Assembly (NCBI GenBank): GCA_022605405.1
Contig: JABYQQ010000002.1
Location: 3,410,001 to 3,474,000 of the forward strand
DNA length: 64,000 nucleotides
Source of the DNA: Earliella scabrosa
Taxonomy: Eukaryota > Basidiomycota > Agaricomycetes > Polyporales > Polyporaceae
Direction of reading: 5' to 3'
Shown here: one piece after another, positions 1 through 11,863 of the stretch
How the letters are laid out: every line of letters starts with the position of its first letter
Numbering within the stretch: the first letter of the stretch is position 1
The notes under the pieces: model-generated
Databases searched by the model: none
What the model was told of the DNA's origin: nothing
The model's input: the letters and a program-made list of their open reading frames with translations, nothing else
Made by a program: the position numbers and the translations under genes

Positions 1-1169
1 ACCAGTCGGCTACGCATCGCTGCTTTCGGGGACGTATCCGCAAGACCCGCATCACAAACAGTGTGTTGCCGAAGCCCAGCTTCGCGGCGCCAGGGGTTTT
101 TGGGTGGTGCGTTCGCTGCCGCATCGAGCCCGCGAAGTTGTCTTCGAATGCGCGTGGCCCACGCTTCTGTCAGGGTATGTGTGCCGAGTCCCGGCCCAAT
201 GCGCGTCCACCACGACACACCGAGGCGCACAATGCACTCACCCTGAAACCCTAGTGGGCACCATGACGCTGATCGCGGTGCGTGTGTCGGAGATGCGTCC
301 GAGGTGCTCGACCATGGTGCTCGCTGGGTGTCGTGTGCAGCCGGAATGTGCTGCGATGTGGGGCTAGGGTTGCACGTTGGATTGAGGGGACGAGAGGGGG
401 AACTCCCGCATGCGAGCAGCCCTCGATTGCGCACGCTCAGTTTGAGTTGCCCGAGCAACTGCAGATCGTCCTCAGACTGCGGTAGCGTGAGATTCGGTGG
501 GTTATGGGGTGTACCCTTGACCTCGTCTTTGTTCTCGTTCATGATGACGCCACTCGCTAAGGTCGGCGTCGAGGGGCGGGAGGGCGTCCGAGGATCCCGG
601 GATCGCTATCCGGCGGTCGCCTGAGACGGCCCGAGAAGCGCGATATCGTGAGCTCGTTCCCCCGCGAACCTCTCCCTGGTCAGGACCGGGGAGGAGCAGG
701 CTCAATCGCGGATCCTAGAGATAGAGTCTGAGTCTGGGCCGACGAAGGAGTGAGCTCGCGTTAGAAGACACCGGGGTCCCTCGGCGTGTCGTGTTCCGAG
801 AGCACGAGAACGGGCCTTGATGCGCATGGCGAAGGCATCGTGAAGAGGGACAAAGTCACGGAAGGTGCCATTTGGCGGGTCTAATAGGCCGGAGTGCGGT
901 AAGCCCGCGAATCGCAGTGAACGATCTGGAAAGGGAAGTACCCTCTTCGCTCCTATTGGCCCACAGATATGGCAATATGCATCCGTCGACAGCGTTGCCT
1001 GGGCCTGGGGGCATTGCCGGCACGTTCGTTGCAGTGCAAATTGCAGGAGGCTGTCCAACATTGTTCGTCCGTAGACGGCCATCGTGGAGTAGCACACGGG
1101 ACCCGCCGTGATATGCATTGCATGCAACGCGACGGAACATGTGGGAAGTACTCTGGTTCCCAACCGGCC
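1..1169. other. Intergenic, no supported gene
   Basis: This stretch lies downstream of the stop codon of the minus-strand ATPase gene. Several short open frames overlap on both strands. None shows a recognisable domain, a credible start context or a chain of splice sites. I see no gene here. Confidence 0.5.
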
Positions 1170-3930
1170 CTATACCAGGCGTTCGACACCCTTGTCGACC
1201 GAAAGGCGAATGGAATCGCCTTTGTCGATGTCTTTGAACTGGACACGCATGTCAGTGATCGATACAGGACGGCAGCGGCTCGCGGACGAGGGGAGCTCTC
1301 CGATAGACACGCACCGTCAGTTCCCGCGTGCGGTGCAGACTCTCAATCTCATCCACTCTGTCTCGAACGCCATCCAATAGCTCGTCGAACCCTTCTTCTG
1401 CCACTACCTGTTCTGCGGCATGGAGGATCAGCATGGAATCGGGCGAGACGTCGTGGTTGATCTGCGGAGACGGAAAAGGGAATGGTCAGTGCTAGCGAGA
1501 TCTATCGTCTGGTAGACTCACGTCGATAGCGATGATGTTCTGCCGGTCGAGTTCTGCGATGAATTCCCCGTTAAGGTAGGCCTCTATGCTAGGAAAACAA
1601 GAAACGTTTACCATCCATGAAGTCCGTGCGGGTCATGATCTGGCGACATTCGTACTGGAAACCATGAAGGTCAGTGATTGAACGTGATCGCGATCGTGCA
1701 TGATGAACGGACATAGGATATGCGCGGCAGCGGGAGGTGATCCAAGTCGTCCTCCGTCGCCTCTCCACGCTCGATGGCCTCCTTCATGTTCGCGACGTTC
1801 TCCTGGTGTTTCTTGACAAACTCGCGCAGGAGTAGCCACGAGCACGAAGACCACTTCTGTTCGTCCATCACGTCGTCGTCGCAGTCTGGAATCAGACCGA
1901 TCTGGCTGAGCAGCCACGCCTTCTCGACAGCGAGCATGTGCTCCGCGTGCTTGATCATGTCGGGGGCCTTGGCCACCTTGCCGAGGTAGGTCAGCCGTCC
2001 ACCAACCAGCCGGACGACTTCTTTGAAAACATCAGGGGTCTCCATTGATCGCCGTGCGGTCTTGCGCATTCGCAGGGCTGCAGTGCGTGCGTCCTTCGGC
2101 GGCAGGTCGTACACGGATACGACCTGCACGATGGTGAGCGACCAATATGCACTCCGTGGGATCGACGATACTCACGTGCATCCTGCTAGCGTGCTTGCCT
2201 GGAACATAGTGGGTGAGCTAGGAACGTCCGAACTGATATGCTGATGCTGAACCTACGCATCGTGAAAAATGGCCAGGCGTCGTCCCTACGGACAATGTCA
2301 GCATGGCCAACACATGAGTGCGACACGGACTCTCTTACGTGCTAAAGACCATGGTCATGATTCCTGTGCACGACTGGTCAGGAAGCTTCATCATCAGGTA
2401 CTAAGTTTCACATACCGCTCGCGGCCCAAGCTTCGGCACGCTGCTGGAACTGCATCAGGATATTCCTCCCCTCGTCATCGTGGTTGAAGTAGTGGACGTT
2501 GTTGATCACCAAAATGAGCGGCTTGCCCGTGCGCTGCGCGTGACGCAGTGCGACCTTCTCAAGCTTGTTGAGAGCTGTTGGATGGAACGAATGAGTGCTG
2601 GCTCGTTTTCACGCAACGAAGGTGCACTCACCGCGTTCAATGTCGAGCGCAGGCCCACCTGTGCCACACGTGGTCAGTCATAAAGCTCCGAGGAGATAGT
2701 TGATCGACGAGGCCCTATCTACCTTCGCGAGGATCTCTTCGCTGGAACAGGCCCGTCTGCGTGTCTTCATTGAACTCAAAGTTCAGGGCCTTGCCCAGAC
2801 GCAGGCGGAAGACTTCCAGGTCAGGATGCGCGTCGCACATTGCGACGCCTTCGGCCTGCACGGCCTGCATCGCGTCAAGCACCATGGTTGTCTTCCCTGT
2901 ACCCTAGAGGAAGTGGGTACGCCGTTAGCCATGCGTGGTGCTAGAGTAGTGAACGTGCATACTTTAGGTCCGAGCAGAATGAAGTAGTGGCCTGCCTCGT
3001 TGCCTTGGATGATACGGTCGATCAGGTCCTGCTCCTCACGTCGCAAATGCTGGGTCCACGGGTCCGTGTCCCAGTCGAGCTCGTCGGACTCTACACCCGG
3101 GGTGGTCCCCGGTGGACACTTCTTCTGGGACGCCTTCGCGAGTTCCAGAGCCGGATCATAGCCTCCCTCGAAGGCTTGTTCGATCTACAAGAGGTAGGGT
3201 CAGTAGCATACGTGGATGCAGTTGTGATGACTCCTGACCTTTCGCAAGACGTTCTCCTTGTACCAGGCCATGTATACGATACCACCTGTAAAGACTACAA
3301 CATTGGTCAGTCTGGTTGAAGCTCAGGAAATGCTGTGGCAGTAGCAAGACACTCTGCCACGCGAAACCGTCTAGATCTGGCAGACCCCCGACTTATGTCA
3401 ACGACACGTCCTCCCTCTCGGGGAAGACGTAGCGCAGACTTCTTCTTGACGAAGAACTGTGACCGGCCGGGGCTCCTGTCAGAGAACTCCCGCCATGCGA
3501 ATCCGCACGCCATGTGGTGCGCCCTCCAGAGGCTGTGCAGCAGGCACTCGTCGGGTTACAACAAACTGCCATGATCCAACGCGAGTTCAGTGGTACGGGG
3601 AAGCAGGTACTTACGAACGAAGACACCAAATATGGTGGTGAGGATAGCTTCTTTGACGCCGCTACCTCCTCCTCCACCGCCTCCAAATCCCCCAAATCCA
3701 GTCGGGGAACCCGCAGGGGTGGAAGGAAGCTCTCCAGAGATTGCTTCAATCTTTCTCTTGGCTCTCAAGAGGTCTTCTACGGCAGCCTGGCGGCGCACCG
3801 GCACCCGAGAAGTCCTACTCATGAACCTCGCATCATGACGTTTTGCCAATGTGGCGGCATTCAGCGCGGGTCGCAAAGTTCCGGGACGCGGCGCGCTGAG
3901 TAGCGTCCGCGTGGGCAGAAGTCGGAGCAT
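1170..3930 (-). CDS. Mitochondrial-type AAA+ (Orc/Cdc6-like) ATPase
   Basis: This is a multi-exon gene of about 590 residues starting at the ATG at 3928-3930. The N-terminus is Arg-rich and lacks acidic residues (MLRLLPTRTLL), as in a mitochondrial presequence. A Gly-rich linker near residues 75-90 follows. The first exons are 3615-3930, 3239-3285 and 2963-3184, then 2903 onward. The Walker A motif GPKGTGKTT is formed across the intron at 2904-2962. The Walker B-like strand reads LILVINNVH, so Asn occupies the usual acidic positions. A sensor-1-like TMVFSTDD follows. The C-terminal half is helical (MEASTP-free, rich in charged residues) and ends at VERLV. The fold suggests a P-loop ATPase of the Orc-like family that also occurs in other fungi. 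The substrate is unknown. Mitochondrial targeting is inferred only from the presequence. Confidence 0.85.
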
Positions 3931-4717
3931 GTCTGTGGGATTAGCAAATCATACAAAAGGCGAAACGAGTGGTCTGTACAAGCAGTAAGAGGATGGTTGG
4001 AGGACAGGAGGAGAATGAACTGCCACATGGCCGCTGCGGCCATCTCTGGCGGGCACGCGCCAAGCCGCCTATGCACAGCATCCCGCCGGCTATGGGCTGC
4101 GGCGGCGTCTTCGACTTCAACTTCAAGGAATCAACGCCAACTTCAACTTCAACTTCAACTTCAAGCGCCTCCCGTCTCGTGTACATGCTCTGTCCCTGCC
4201 TCGCATCTGCCACGGTTACCGAGTTGTTTGCACGATCGACGATGTGCGCGCCTCCATGCATACGTGCAACTTGCAGTGCAGTTAGACGCCTCCAGTCATT
4301 ACCGGGTCATGATGCCCTGGAAAGGTAGGCTTTGTAGTCTGGGCCAGTACAAGTGCGATGATGCATTCATGCGTGTATCCCTGCAGGCAAATATCTGCGT
4401 AAGGAATGCTTGGTCTTTGCTCACCGAACCCTCGCCTTCTCAGCTCCTTGTCTTACCTCGCCTACGGAAGCTTTTCAGCAGCACCCGTACTGCCGTTCCC
4501 ACTATACCGGGGAGAGCGAGTTCGATGCTACTTCTTGTCAAAGGCGATGCGCTCACAGGACGAAGCATGGCTAGGACCTAGTTGTAACCAATGCACGGGC
4601 CGTCGACTCGTGGCTTGCGGCGATGACATGACTCGGGTGTTGCTGCTCAAATATGCGGCGTGTTGCACCAGCACTTGAGCCTAGCCGAGCCTTTGTTCTT
4701 TTTCCGCACTCTCTAGC
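3931..4717. other. Intergenic between divergent genes
   Basis: This is the shared upstream region of the minus-strand ATPase and the first plus-strand cyclin gene. An open frame runs through it on the plus strand, but part of it is only a hexanucleotide repeat and no domain is recognisable. I do not call a gene. Confidence 0.4.
4138..4165. repeat. AACTTC hexanucleotide microsatellite
   Basis: There are about four tandem copies of the AACTTC unit, with a further diverged copy just upstream at 4111-4126. The tract is non-coding as far as can be judged. Confidence 0.8.
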
Positions 4718-5522
4718 ATGAATCGTTCCACGGCGAATCATTCTCCGGTTGTACGATACAGGCCTTATGGAAGACCGAGTGGCTCATCGATGGCACGAGT
4801 AAGCCTCCGCTCCACCGTCACATATTCCTGAGATAACGGCATCATCGTTCCAGGACGAACCCAGATCCGAGGAGGAACATACGTTCGAGCTGGTCGTCAT
4901 GCTCCTCAGGGATTCCTTCCCATGTCCAGACCTTCCAGCTCTAGTATCCAACGCTCAGCCAGGCCTATCCGTCTCATTCGAGGCGTGTATATGGACGGCG
5001 ATGAAGCAGCCATCTTTGCCTCCCTCAACTACATATGCCGCTCTACTCCTTCTGCACACTCTCAAGCTTCGGCACCGTCCTGCCAACCGCAGTCCGGCCC
5101 ACGGATTCAACAGCCGCTTAGCTCTGTTTATTGCGGCACTCATGGTCGCGTCAAGAGTTCACCATCCACGCCTCTACTTCACTACTTGGAGCCAGTCCGG
5201 ATGGTCGATGGCGGGCCAGCACAGGTTCTCGGGCGTCGACACACTAGCTCTCGAGAAACGCCTTTGCGAAGAGCTCAACTGGCACGTCTTGATCCCTCAG
5301 CCCGAGCTTATCAGCTATCAACAAACGTTGAAGAGTGTTCGCTCTTGGAATCCAAGGTTGTGCAATCCACCTCCACTCCTATCCTCTCCCTACACGGTCT
5401 CTGCGCAAGAGTTGGTCCCACTTGCGCCGCCACCGCCAGAGTGGCAGATGCAAGGCACATACATTCCAATTATCCCAATCCCCGGCAAACCATACTTCCG
5501 TGTTATACCTAGTCGTTGGTAG
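4718..5522 (+). CDS. PCL-type (Pho80-like) cyclin, copy 1
   Basis: This is a two-exon gene: 4718-4798 and 4854-5522, 249 residues. The intron runs from GTAAGC to CCAG and keeps phase 0, so the ATG at 4718 is the preferred start. The cyclin box spans roughly residues 45-165. It includes LFIAALMVASR, a GWSMAGQHRFSG segment and LEKRLCEELNW, matching the helices of Pcl/Pho80 N-terminal cyclin domains. Such cyclins bind Pho85-class CDKs in cell-cycle or nutrient signalling. The C-terminus is Pro-rich and short. Two clear paralogues follow at 6.7 and 11.0 kb on the same strand. It is more diverged than copy 2: the usual D-x-x-YSN segment is altered. Confidence 0.8.
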
Positions 5523-6715
5523 CTGCTCGCCGCCTACACCGTAGCATGGCAACTTGAAGGTCGAGCTACGGTAGCCTACTTATTTGGGACCAGTTTGGTG
5601 TAGGACTGTAAGAATTTGTTTCGCTGCCTGTCTCACCCTCAGTTGACTCGCTCAACTCTCATCGTTACTCGCGGAATTGACATACACGTAGTGGTACCTC
5701 ACCCTTATACCCGATCGCTACGCTTCACTGTGACTACATGATGTTGTGCTTGCCGCTTGCGTGATGCTAATGCCAACTCTGACAATGGACTCGTACGTAC
5801 GACTATCATGACTACTAGTGCTAGAACGAAATTTTGAGTTTGCATTGTGGCTTCGTTCTGTAAGTACATGCCTCAAACTTGCCTCAAGCTGCCAGCCAGG
5901 TGGCGATGCTATGGGCCGCCCTGGGCCGCGGCGGCGGCGCAGGCACTGCCACCGCGAAGGTGCCACGTGGCTCACCTTGCACCATTCCCGCTCGTTTGAA
6001 TCGATTGACTTCATTGTGAAGTGACCGTGAACCTCCTGCACAAGCACCAGAGAGGTCGAGAGAGTCGATTTCGAGCTTCAAGTCTCGGATCTCTACTGAT
6101 TGCGACTAGCTATACTCCATTCCTATGACATCCCCGGCTGGAAATAGTACGAAAGTGACAACGGTAGGTCCCACCACTGACCCAATCACTGCAAGCTGAT
6201 CATTTGGTTCAACACTTTAGATGTCGGGGCAGGCTTACGCTGGCCGTGTGACTATTGTGGTAGTCATAGCGTACTCGTTCATTGGCCGGATGGCGGGCGC
6301 CTATAGTATGATACATGCCAATGCTTGTTGAACTCCTATTGTACTGGTCAAGCCGGGGTCTCTACTCAGCACGCCGATCCACGCCGCAGCAACACTCCGC
6401 TGAGACATGATGTGCTTTATGCAGTATTTACTGCGATTGTTCAACGGATAAGGTATGGAGTATGTCGTACTGTGACCTAATCATGGCGGTGACCATTTCG
6501 TTGCAGCCTGGTTTCGCCCGCCGCTTTCGCTCGCCTCGGCCTTCGCGGTAGCCGCGCTTTGTCCTAGTGCGTGCTTTGTGTCAAGAGGGCTCTGCCTCAT
6601 ACATAAGTGAGTGGATTTTCTATGGGCTCATGTTCAACCCTCCTTGACCACGTACTGTGTATCAGAACCTCTTCGACTCCCCCACTCCAGAACGTTCACG
6701 AGGCACATCATCCCA
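5523..6715. other. Intergenic between cyclin copies 1 and 2
   Basis: Only short overlapping open frames on both strands are present. I see no domain or convincing exon chain. The stretch presumably holds the terminator of copy 1 and the promoter of copy 2. Confidence 0.5.
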
Positions 6716-7773
6716 ATGTCGCAACCACCTTGGAGATCTTCGAATTACATATTGGTGGTGAGTGTTTTCCAGCATCCCCATCGTGAGCATGACCAGCCTA
6801 AATATCGCTTCAGGATCCGTACTATGGTCATGAAGAGACGGCGACCATCTGTGCGAACTTTATCAAGCACTTGTTCGCATGTCCAAACTTGCCGCCGCTA
6901 CCATCTCCCGGCACACTACACACTATTTCACCACCACTCGCGAACTTCATCGCGTATGCTATCAACCGGACAAAGATACCCTCCTCTATCACTTTCGCCA
7001 CCCTCTACCTCCTCCACCGGCTGAAGGCACGGTTCCCAGCAGCGCGAGGCTCGTGTGGCCACCGACTGTTTATTTCCGCGCTCATGGTTGCATCAAAAAT
7101 GTTTCTTGATGACACCTACTCGAACAAGTCCTGGTCGATCGCGGCACAGAACATGTTCGCCTTGCGGGAAATCAACCTCATGGAGCGCGAAATGTGCTCA
7201 TACCTGCACTGGGACCTCAATATCCATCCCGGCGTGCTCAAGCAGTTTGAACAGATGGTACGCCGCGACTTCAGAGGTTCCGGCCCTTACCCGACACACA
7301 CGCTCCCTTCCCATGCGCCCTCACCCATGCCTATGACAATGCCGTCCAACGTCCCGACGGATGGTTCGGCGCCCCTTCCTGCCATACTTTCTCAACCACC
7401 CCTAGCGCCCCCGTCGATATCGCCGTCCAAGCCGATCTCTCCCCCGGTACCCATGCATGCTGGCGCACCACCCATATCTCGCTTCTCCTCGCCCACTGCC
7501 CAGAATGCTCCTCCTGATACTCCTCCGTCAGGCTCGACATCCCCGGCAAGTTCATCGTCATCGACATCCGTTGGTTATGAGAACCGTTCAGTTCATGTTG
7601 TCCCGAGCCGAACCATGGGTATGCCGGTGAACACCGACCCCGCGTCCTCAACTGCGCCGTCGTTGCAGACAGCTGTAATCGACGCTACGACGTACCAGCA
7701 GAACGTCCTCGCGGTGATCGACAAGGGGCGCCGTAGCGCTATCTCCGCATATGCCCGGCCGTGCGTGTGGTGA
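6716..7773 (+). CDS. PCL-type (Pho80-like) cyclin, copy 2
   Basis: Two exons, 6716-6757 and 6814-7773, encode 333 residues. The first encodes MSQPPWRSSNYILV and joins in phase 0 to DPYYGHEETATICANF. The cyclin box at about residues 35-165 is the best preserved of the local copies: LLHRLKARFP, then GHRLFISALMVASKMF, DDTYSNKSWS, and finally REINLMEREMCSYLHWDL. This is the Pcl/Pho80 signature, implying a regulatory subunit of a Pho85-like CDK (family knowledge). The C-terminal half, from about residue 190, is low complexity and rich in Pro and Ser, which would suit phosphorylation-dependent turnover (inference). Confidence 0.9.
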
Positions 7774-9145
7774 ACGCGGGGTCCCTCCGTCTCCTCTCGT
7801 GCACGCTATTGCAGTACGACACTATTTGCGGGCTCGATACGGTAGCAGTCTACTTCCATTATAACTGAACTCACTCGTCAGGACACACATTTACCTCATC
7901 TCATCATAGGAGGCAGGTCATTCAATGTACATTCGCCGTTATGATCCACATCACATCCTAGTACGCTCCTTTCTTTATCTAGCACGTTGATACTGCCAAA
8001 CACTACGCTCCTTTCTCCACACCAATTCCATCTCTTGTGCGCGTTGTTGCTCTCGCGTGCCTCCCATGACACGGTTGTCATCTTTGTCGAGGCACCCTCC
8101 CCCCGAGAACGGCGCTAGGACAACAGGTTCGTTGCTACTGGCGTTTATTCAAGTTGTCGGGCTAACCAGCACTCCTCAACAGGTACGACTGGCCCTTGCA
8201 GATGGGTATCAAACCTACTATAATTGTGTGGACAACATTCGTGTTCATAGATGATTCTCCCGACGATGCGGACCACCAGAACATCATCAGCGTACTTATC
8301 GGCAGCAAAACCCCCGCGCGCCTGAACAGTAGTAGAAGACTTCGAGAATCATGGTTCAACTCGTATATGGGATTCTTTCCGGTCGGGGCACGCGCATTCC
8401 GCGAGGCACACCACTCGTGGCTTCTTTCCTCGGAAACGCAGCGGCCTCGGCCGTCTAGGTTAGGCGCTCTCAAAGTCGACGTACCGCGGGAGCGAGAGCG
8501 TCTTCGTCCCACTTCGCATGGAACCCGAACACGTTGTACATAAGCATGGCGCGGAGGTCAGGCTGCCCAGACCTCAAATCAAACGTTATGTTTAGTCCTA
8601 TTAACTTCCAGCTCTAGTAGATTCTCGAGTCTAGACTACACGGGCCATCGAGTCCATGTGTCTCTCTGGGCGAACGTCTAAATCAAGCACCATAGATGGA
8701 CGGAGATTATGCGTCCCGTCTACATTTCTCCGTCTATCTTTCGACGATTGAATGCAATCATGGGAATGCGGCCTTATGGCGGATTAGGAAGCTGAGTAGC
8801 TCAATGCTCAGCGCTGTACGAATGACATCGGTGTTCCACAAATGGGACGAGACGTTACGCTAACATCCGGTCCACCGGATCGTCAGCGTGGTCTTCCTCG
8901 GCAAGAAAACACGTTTACGAAACATTGGAACAATGTCGCCACCCTAGTGCGGTTGGAGGCTCCAAGCCTCGATGCTATATACTGCCCAGGATCATGCAAG
9001 CAGCAAGCAATCTTCGGACCGCAATACAGAGCATGAGGAGCTACGGCTCTCAATGCGGCTTCAGCCGGTACTCACAAAACACACTGCGTATTGATCGGCG
9101 ACGGTGACTCTGCAACGAGGTGGCGTTGGCGTGTAAACTCAAAAC
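7774..9145. other. Intergenic, no supported gene
   Basis: Short open frames exist on both strands, including one at 8196-8543 (+), but none carries a known motif or starts at an ATG with a credible exon chain. A 40-odd-base inverted repeat occurs near 8697-8742 (GACGGAGA opposed to TCTCCGTC). Confidence 0.4.
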
Positions 9146-9319
9146 ATGGGTGTACCCGAGGAAGAACGAATTCTGGAGCCTGAGGCTTCACGACCACCTT
9201 ACACCTGCAAGATGTGTGCCACAGAGCATGCTGATGAACGGAAGCCGCCGCAACGTGTAGAACTCTATCCTGCTGAGTGCGTTCTGTATATGATCGCGAC
9301 CCGTATTTCGACTCCCTAA
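9146..9319 (+). CDS. Possible small CxxC protein
   Basis: An ATG-to-TAA frame encodes 57 residues with YTCKMCATEH, a CxxC knuckle followed by His, then a basic stretch. A second Cys lies near the end (PAECV), but no second CxxC is visible, so a complete zinc ribbon is not shown. A weak splice donor (GTTCTG) after PAEC and an acceptor CACAG could join to another open stretch (RFVGSLLVVDSYESGDL). I do not recognise the protein. It could be chance. Confidence 0.2.
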   Translation: MGVPEEERILEPEASRPPYTCKMCATEHADERKPPQRVELYPAECVLYMIATRISTP

Positions 9320-10992
9320 CGTCATCTCACAGCGATTTGTAGGTTCTTTGCTAGTAGTCGACTCCTACGAGTCCGGAGATCTGATTGAAGCGGTACTCGC
9401 CCCGTGGCACGCAGAATCGCCGTGCTTACGGCACCGCACTGTGGGTGTGGGACGCGCAGGAAATGAAAGACTCTGCGGGCTTGCATGAGATTCTCGGTCC
9501 ACAACATGCTGGATGTTTTCTGCTTTTCCAGCTAACAAGTTGGGTCCATGGAGATGTATTACCCAGGTCCATAGCCACAAGGTGGAACTCAGTCTCCAGG
9601 ACGAAGTGAGCGGTCGCGCCCGGTCCCAGGGCAAGCTCATGCTTCTGCCAGAGGCTCCGCTGCACCGGATCTTCTGCTGTGGCATGCCGCGTAGTACATG
9701 CTTCGCCGCGTCGGCGCTGTCTGCACGCAATATCTTATGGTGCAATCCCGTCTTCTGATCCATATTTGTGGATACATTGGTTTATGGCATTACTGTCATG
9801 GGAGTCCGCTCAGTCTGACGACCGGTGTAAAAGCTGTGGGAGCAGGCCTCGGGGGCCCTCGATCTCCTGAGAAGTACCTGCGCCTTGCGGTAGATCGTAG
9901 TAATGGTGAATCGGCATTATGCAAGACTGGAGTACTGTGCCCGGACCAGTGGCCGGGACCCAAACCAGTCTGAACATGCGCCGCCGTGACGGGGACCAGC
10001 ACGGAGACGACTCCGAATGGTGGGTAGCGTATACACGGCATGCCACTGGACGTTCACCTGTGCTCCCTTCATGTTGTAGTAGATGTAATGACTGAGTCAG
10101 AGTGATGTCGCGAATTTTCCAGCAGTGGTTGTCTGAGTGGTACCACAATTTCAAACGGCGTCGGTAGGAATCGAACCTAGTACACCATCGGGCGCCTATC
10201 TACAAGTTGATCCTGAACGACGATGTGCGCGGTATCGGACGCAGCCCTTACATATTACTGATTGGTACTAAGGTAGGTTGCGCTGTGAGCATGTTAATTT
10301 GGAGTATACTAAAGAAGTTATCTCATAGTACCAGTCTATGTTGCAGGTCCGACTTTCAATTTCGACAGCAGGCTCCCGCCGGCGGCGGCGAAGCTGGACA
10401 TCTACATAGTAGTATTGAGCATCATGATGCACATGATGCTCTCGCCCATTGCTGACTCTCCCCGACAATCTGAATAGTAGCTTGGAGTAGGCACATATGC
10501 ATGACTGAACGGTCATTGTGCATAATCTCAAGGACAACTCTCGTTCTCGAGAGAGACTGTCAGCCTCACACTGAGAGACATACCTCTCCCCAAGTTTCCG
10601 AGGTGAGCGTCTCAATCTTGCTGACATGTGCTGATGTCGACTCGCTACTCTCGCGCCGTGCGCTTTGACGCGTTTGAGCTACGCTGCCCTTGTTCTCTCG
10701 CAGCTGCCGCCAACTGACCAATGGGTGAAGGACGAACGATCACCAGGCCATGTGTCCCAGACAGGCTTTCACCTCCCGGAGTCTAAGTCTGCCCTGTGCC
10801 CGCTCTCTAGCTTTGACTCTGGGGCGTCGGTACGCTCGATTGCTGCTGGTGCTTTTGCTCTCGACGATGGAGGGCTTTGACTCTGAAGATGGAGTATAAA
10901 CTTCGACTCATCCTCTCCTCTAGCCGCAACACCGTTCTACTTTCGCCTACCCCATCCTATCCAGAACAATCTCCCACCGTTACTCTCCCTCC
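9320..10992. other. Intergenic upstream of cyclin copy 3
   Basis: I see no supported gene. A tRNA B-box-like string occurs near 10170 on the minus strand without a foldable tRNA around it. The last 100 bases hold a TATA box and a CT-rich leader for the cyclin at 10993. Confidence 0.5.
10895..10900 (+). promoter_or_regulatory. TATA box of cyclin copy 3
   Basis: A consensus TATAAA lies 93-98 bases before the ATG at 10993. It is followed by a pyrimidine-rich tract, as is common in fungal 5' leaders. Confidence 0.6.
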
Positions 10993-11628
10993 ATGGACGC
11001 CTGCGTCATGTCCTTCGCATTCTGCCAGTTCCTGCTACATCACTTCCGATGCAGTCTCCAACCCGCTGACTATGGCGGTCCCATCCAAGTCATGGGTTAT
11101 CCTGGTCCACTCCTGGATAGTTTCATTCGAGAGGTCCTCTTCCACACTCGGATCTCGGCCGACCATGAGGAGATGATCTACATCGCTCTCTACCTCCTCG
11201 AACGCTTCAAGTCACGGCATCAGGAGTTGCAGGGCTTGTGTGGCCACTCGCTCTTCCTTGCAGCGATGATTCTCGCCGCGAAGACCCATCTCGAGTACGG
11301 CCACACCCTCCTCCGCAACGCCTATTGGGCGTCGATCCAGCCTCTCTTCCCCCTGAAGCAGATCAACGAGTTAGAGCACTGGATGCTGAATATGCTCGAC
11401 CATTACGTGTGGGTCAATCCGGAGGAGTTAATGGACTTCAGAAAGCGTTTCGAGGACATCATCGGTCTTGGAGCGGGCTCCTTCGGACCCCCACTGCCTG
11501 CCGTTCCTACCAACGATGACCCGCTCTTTCTCCCATCCCCGCCAGACCCCAGCGATAACGATCCTCCATCCTCTCCTGATCACCTCCCTACCATCGACCC
11601 CTTCACCGAATTCATGGACGTCGCTTGA
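10993..11628 (+). CDS. PCL-type cyclin, copy 3
   Basis: This is an uninterrupted frame of 211 residues with an ATG at the end of a CT-rich leader. The cyclin box covers about residues 30-140: MIYIALYLLERFKSRH, GHSLFLAAMILAAKTHL, then LKQINELEHWMLNMLDHYVW. The order and spacing follow copy 2 (LLHRLKARF, GHRLFISALMVASK, LREINLMEREM), so this is a paralogue. The tail is short and Pro/Asp-rich. Unlike copies 1 and 2 it has no intron near the start. It probably acts as a CDK partner, but the box is diverged and partner binding is not certain. Confidence 0.8.
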   Translation: MDACVMSFAFCQFLLHHFRCSLQPADYGGPIQVMGYPGPLLDSFIREVLFHTRISADHEEMIYIALYLLERFKSRHQELQGLCGHSLFLAAMILAAKTHLEYGHTLLRNAYWASIQPLFPLKQINELEHWMLNMLDHYVWVNPEELMDFRKRFEDIIGLGAGSFGPPLPAVPTNDDPLFLPSPPDPSDNDPPSSPDHLPTIDPFTEFMDVA

Positions 11629-11676
11629 CCGCCGAGAACTAGGAGAAGTTGGACGGGCGTAGTGAACGTCTGGGTC

Positions 11677-11692
11677 GGACGGACGGACGGAC
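11677..11692. repeat. (GGAC)4 microsatellite
   Basis: Four perfect tandem GGAC units lie just 3' of cyclin copy 3, continued by imperfect units. Confidence 0.8.
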
Positions 11693-11863
11693 GAATGAAC
11701 GGAGAACCTCTACATTATGCCCTTGTGATTAATAGTGAATACATGGCCTCACAATGTGAACGAATAGCAGTCCGAGCTGCAGTCTCTGAGGACAATCGTT
11801 ACGTGCGTAGTGGAGTCCGTCTTGGCTCGCGGCATTGGCAGCACGTATTCGGATGTGTGGTGT

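Noticed and set aside
8196..8543. Plus-strand frame of 115 codons
   Set aside because: The apparent start is not a convincing ATG context and no motif or downstream exon was found.
10150..10245. tRNA-like B box (GGTTCGATTCC on the minus strand)
   Set aside because: The acceptor, D-arm and anticodon arm do not fold around it and no A box is seen. At most it is a relic. A tRNA-finder hit would change this.
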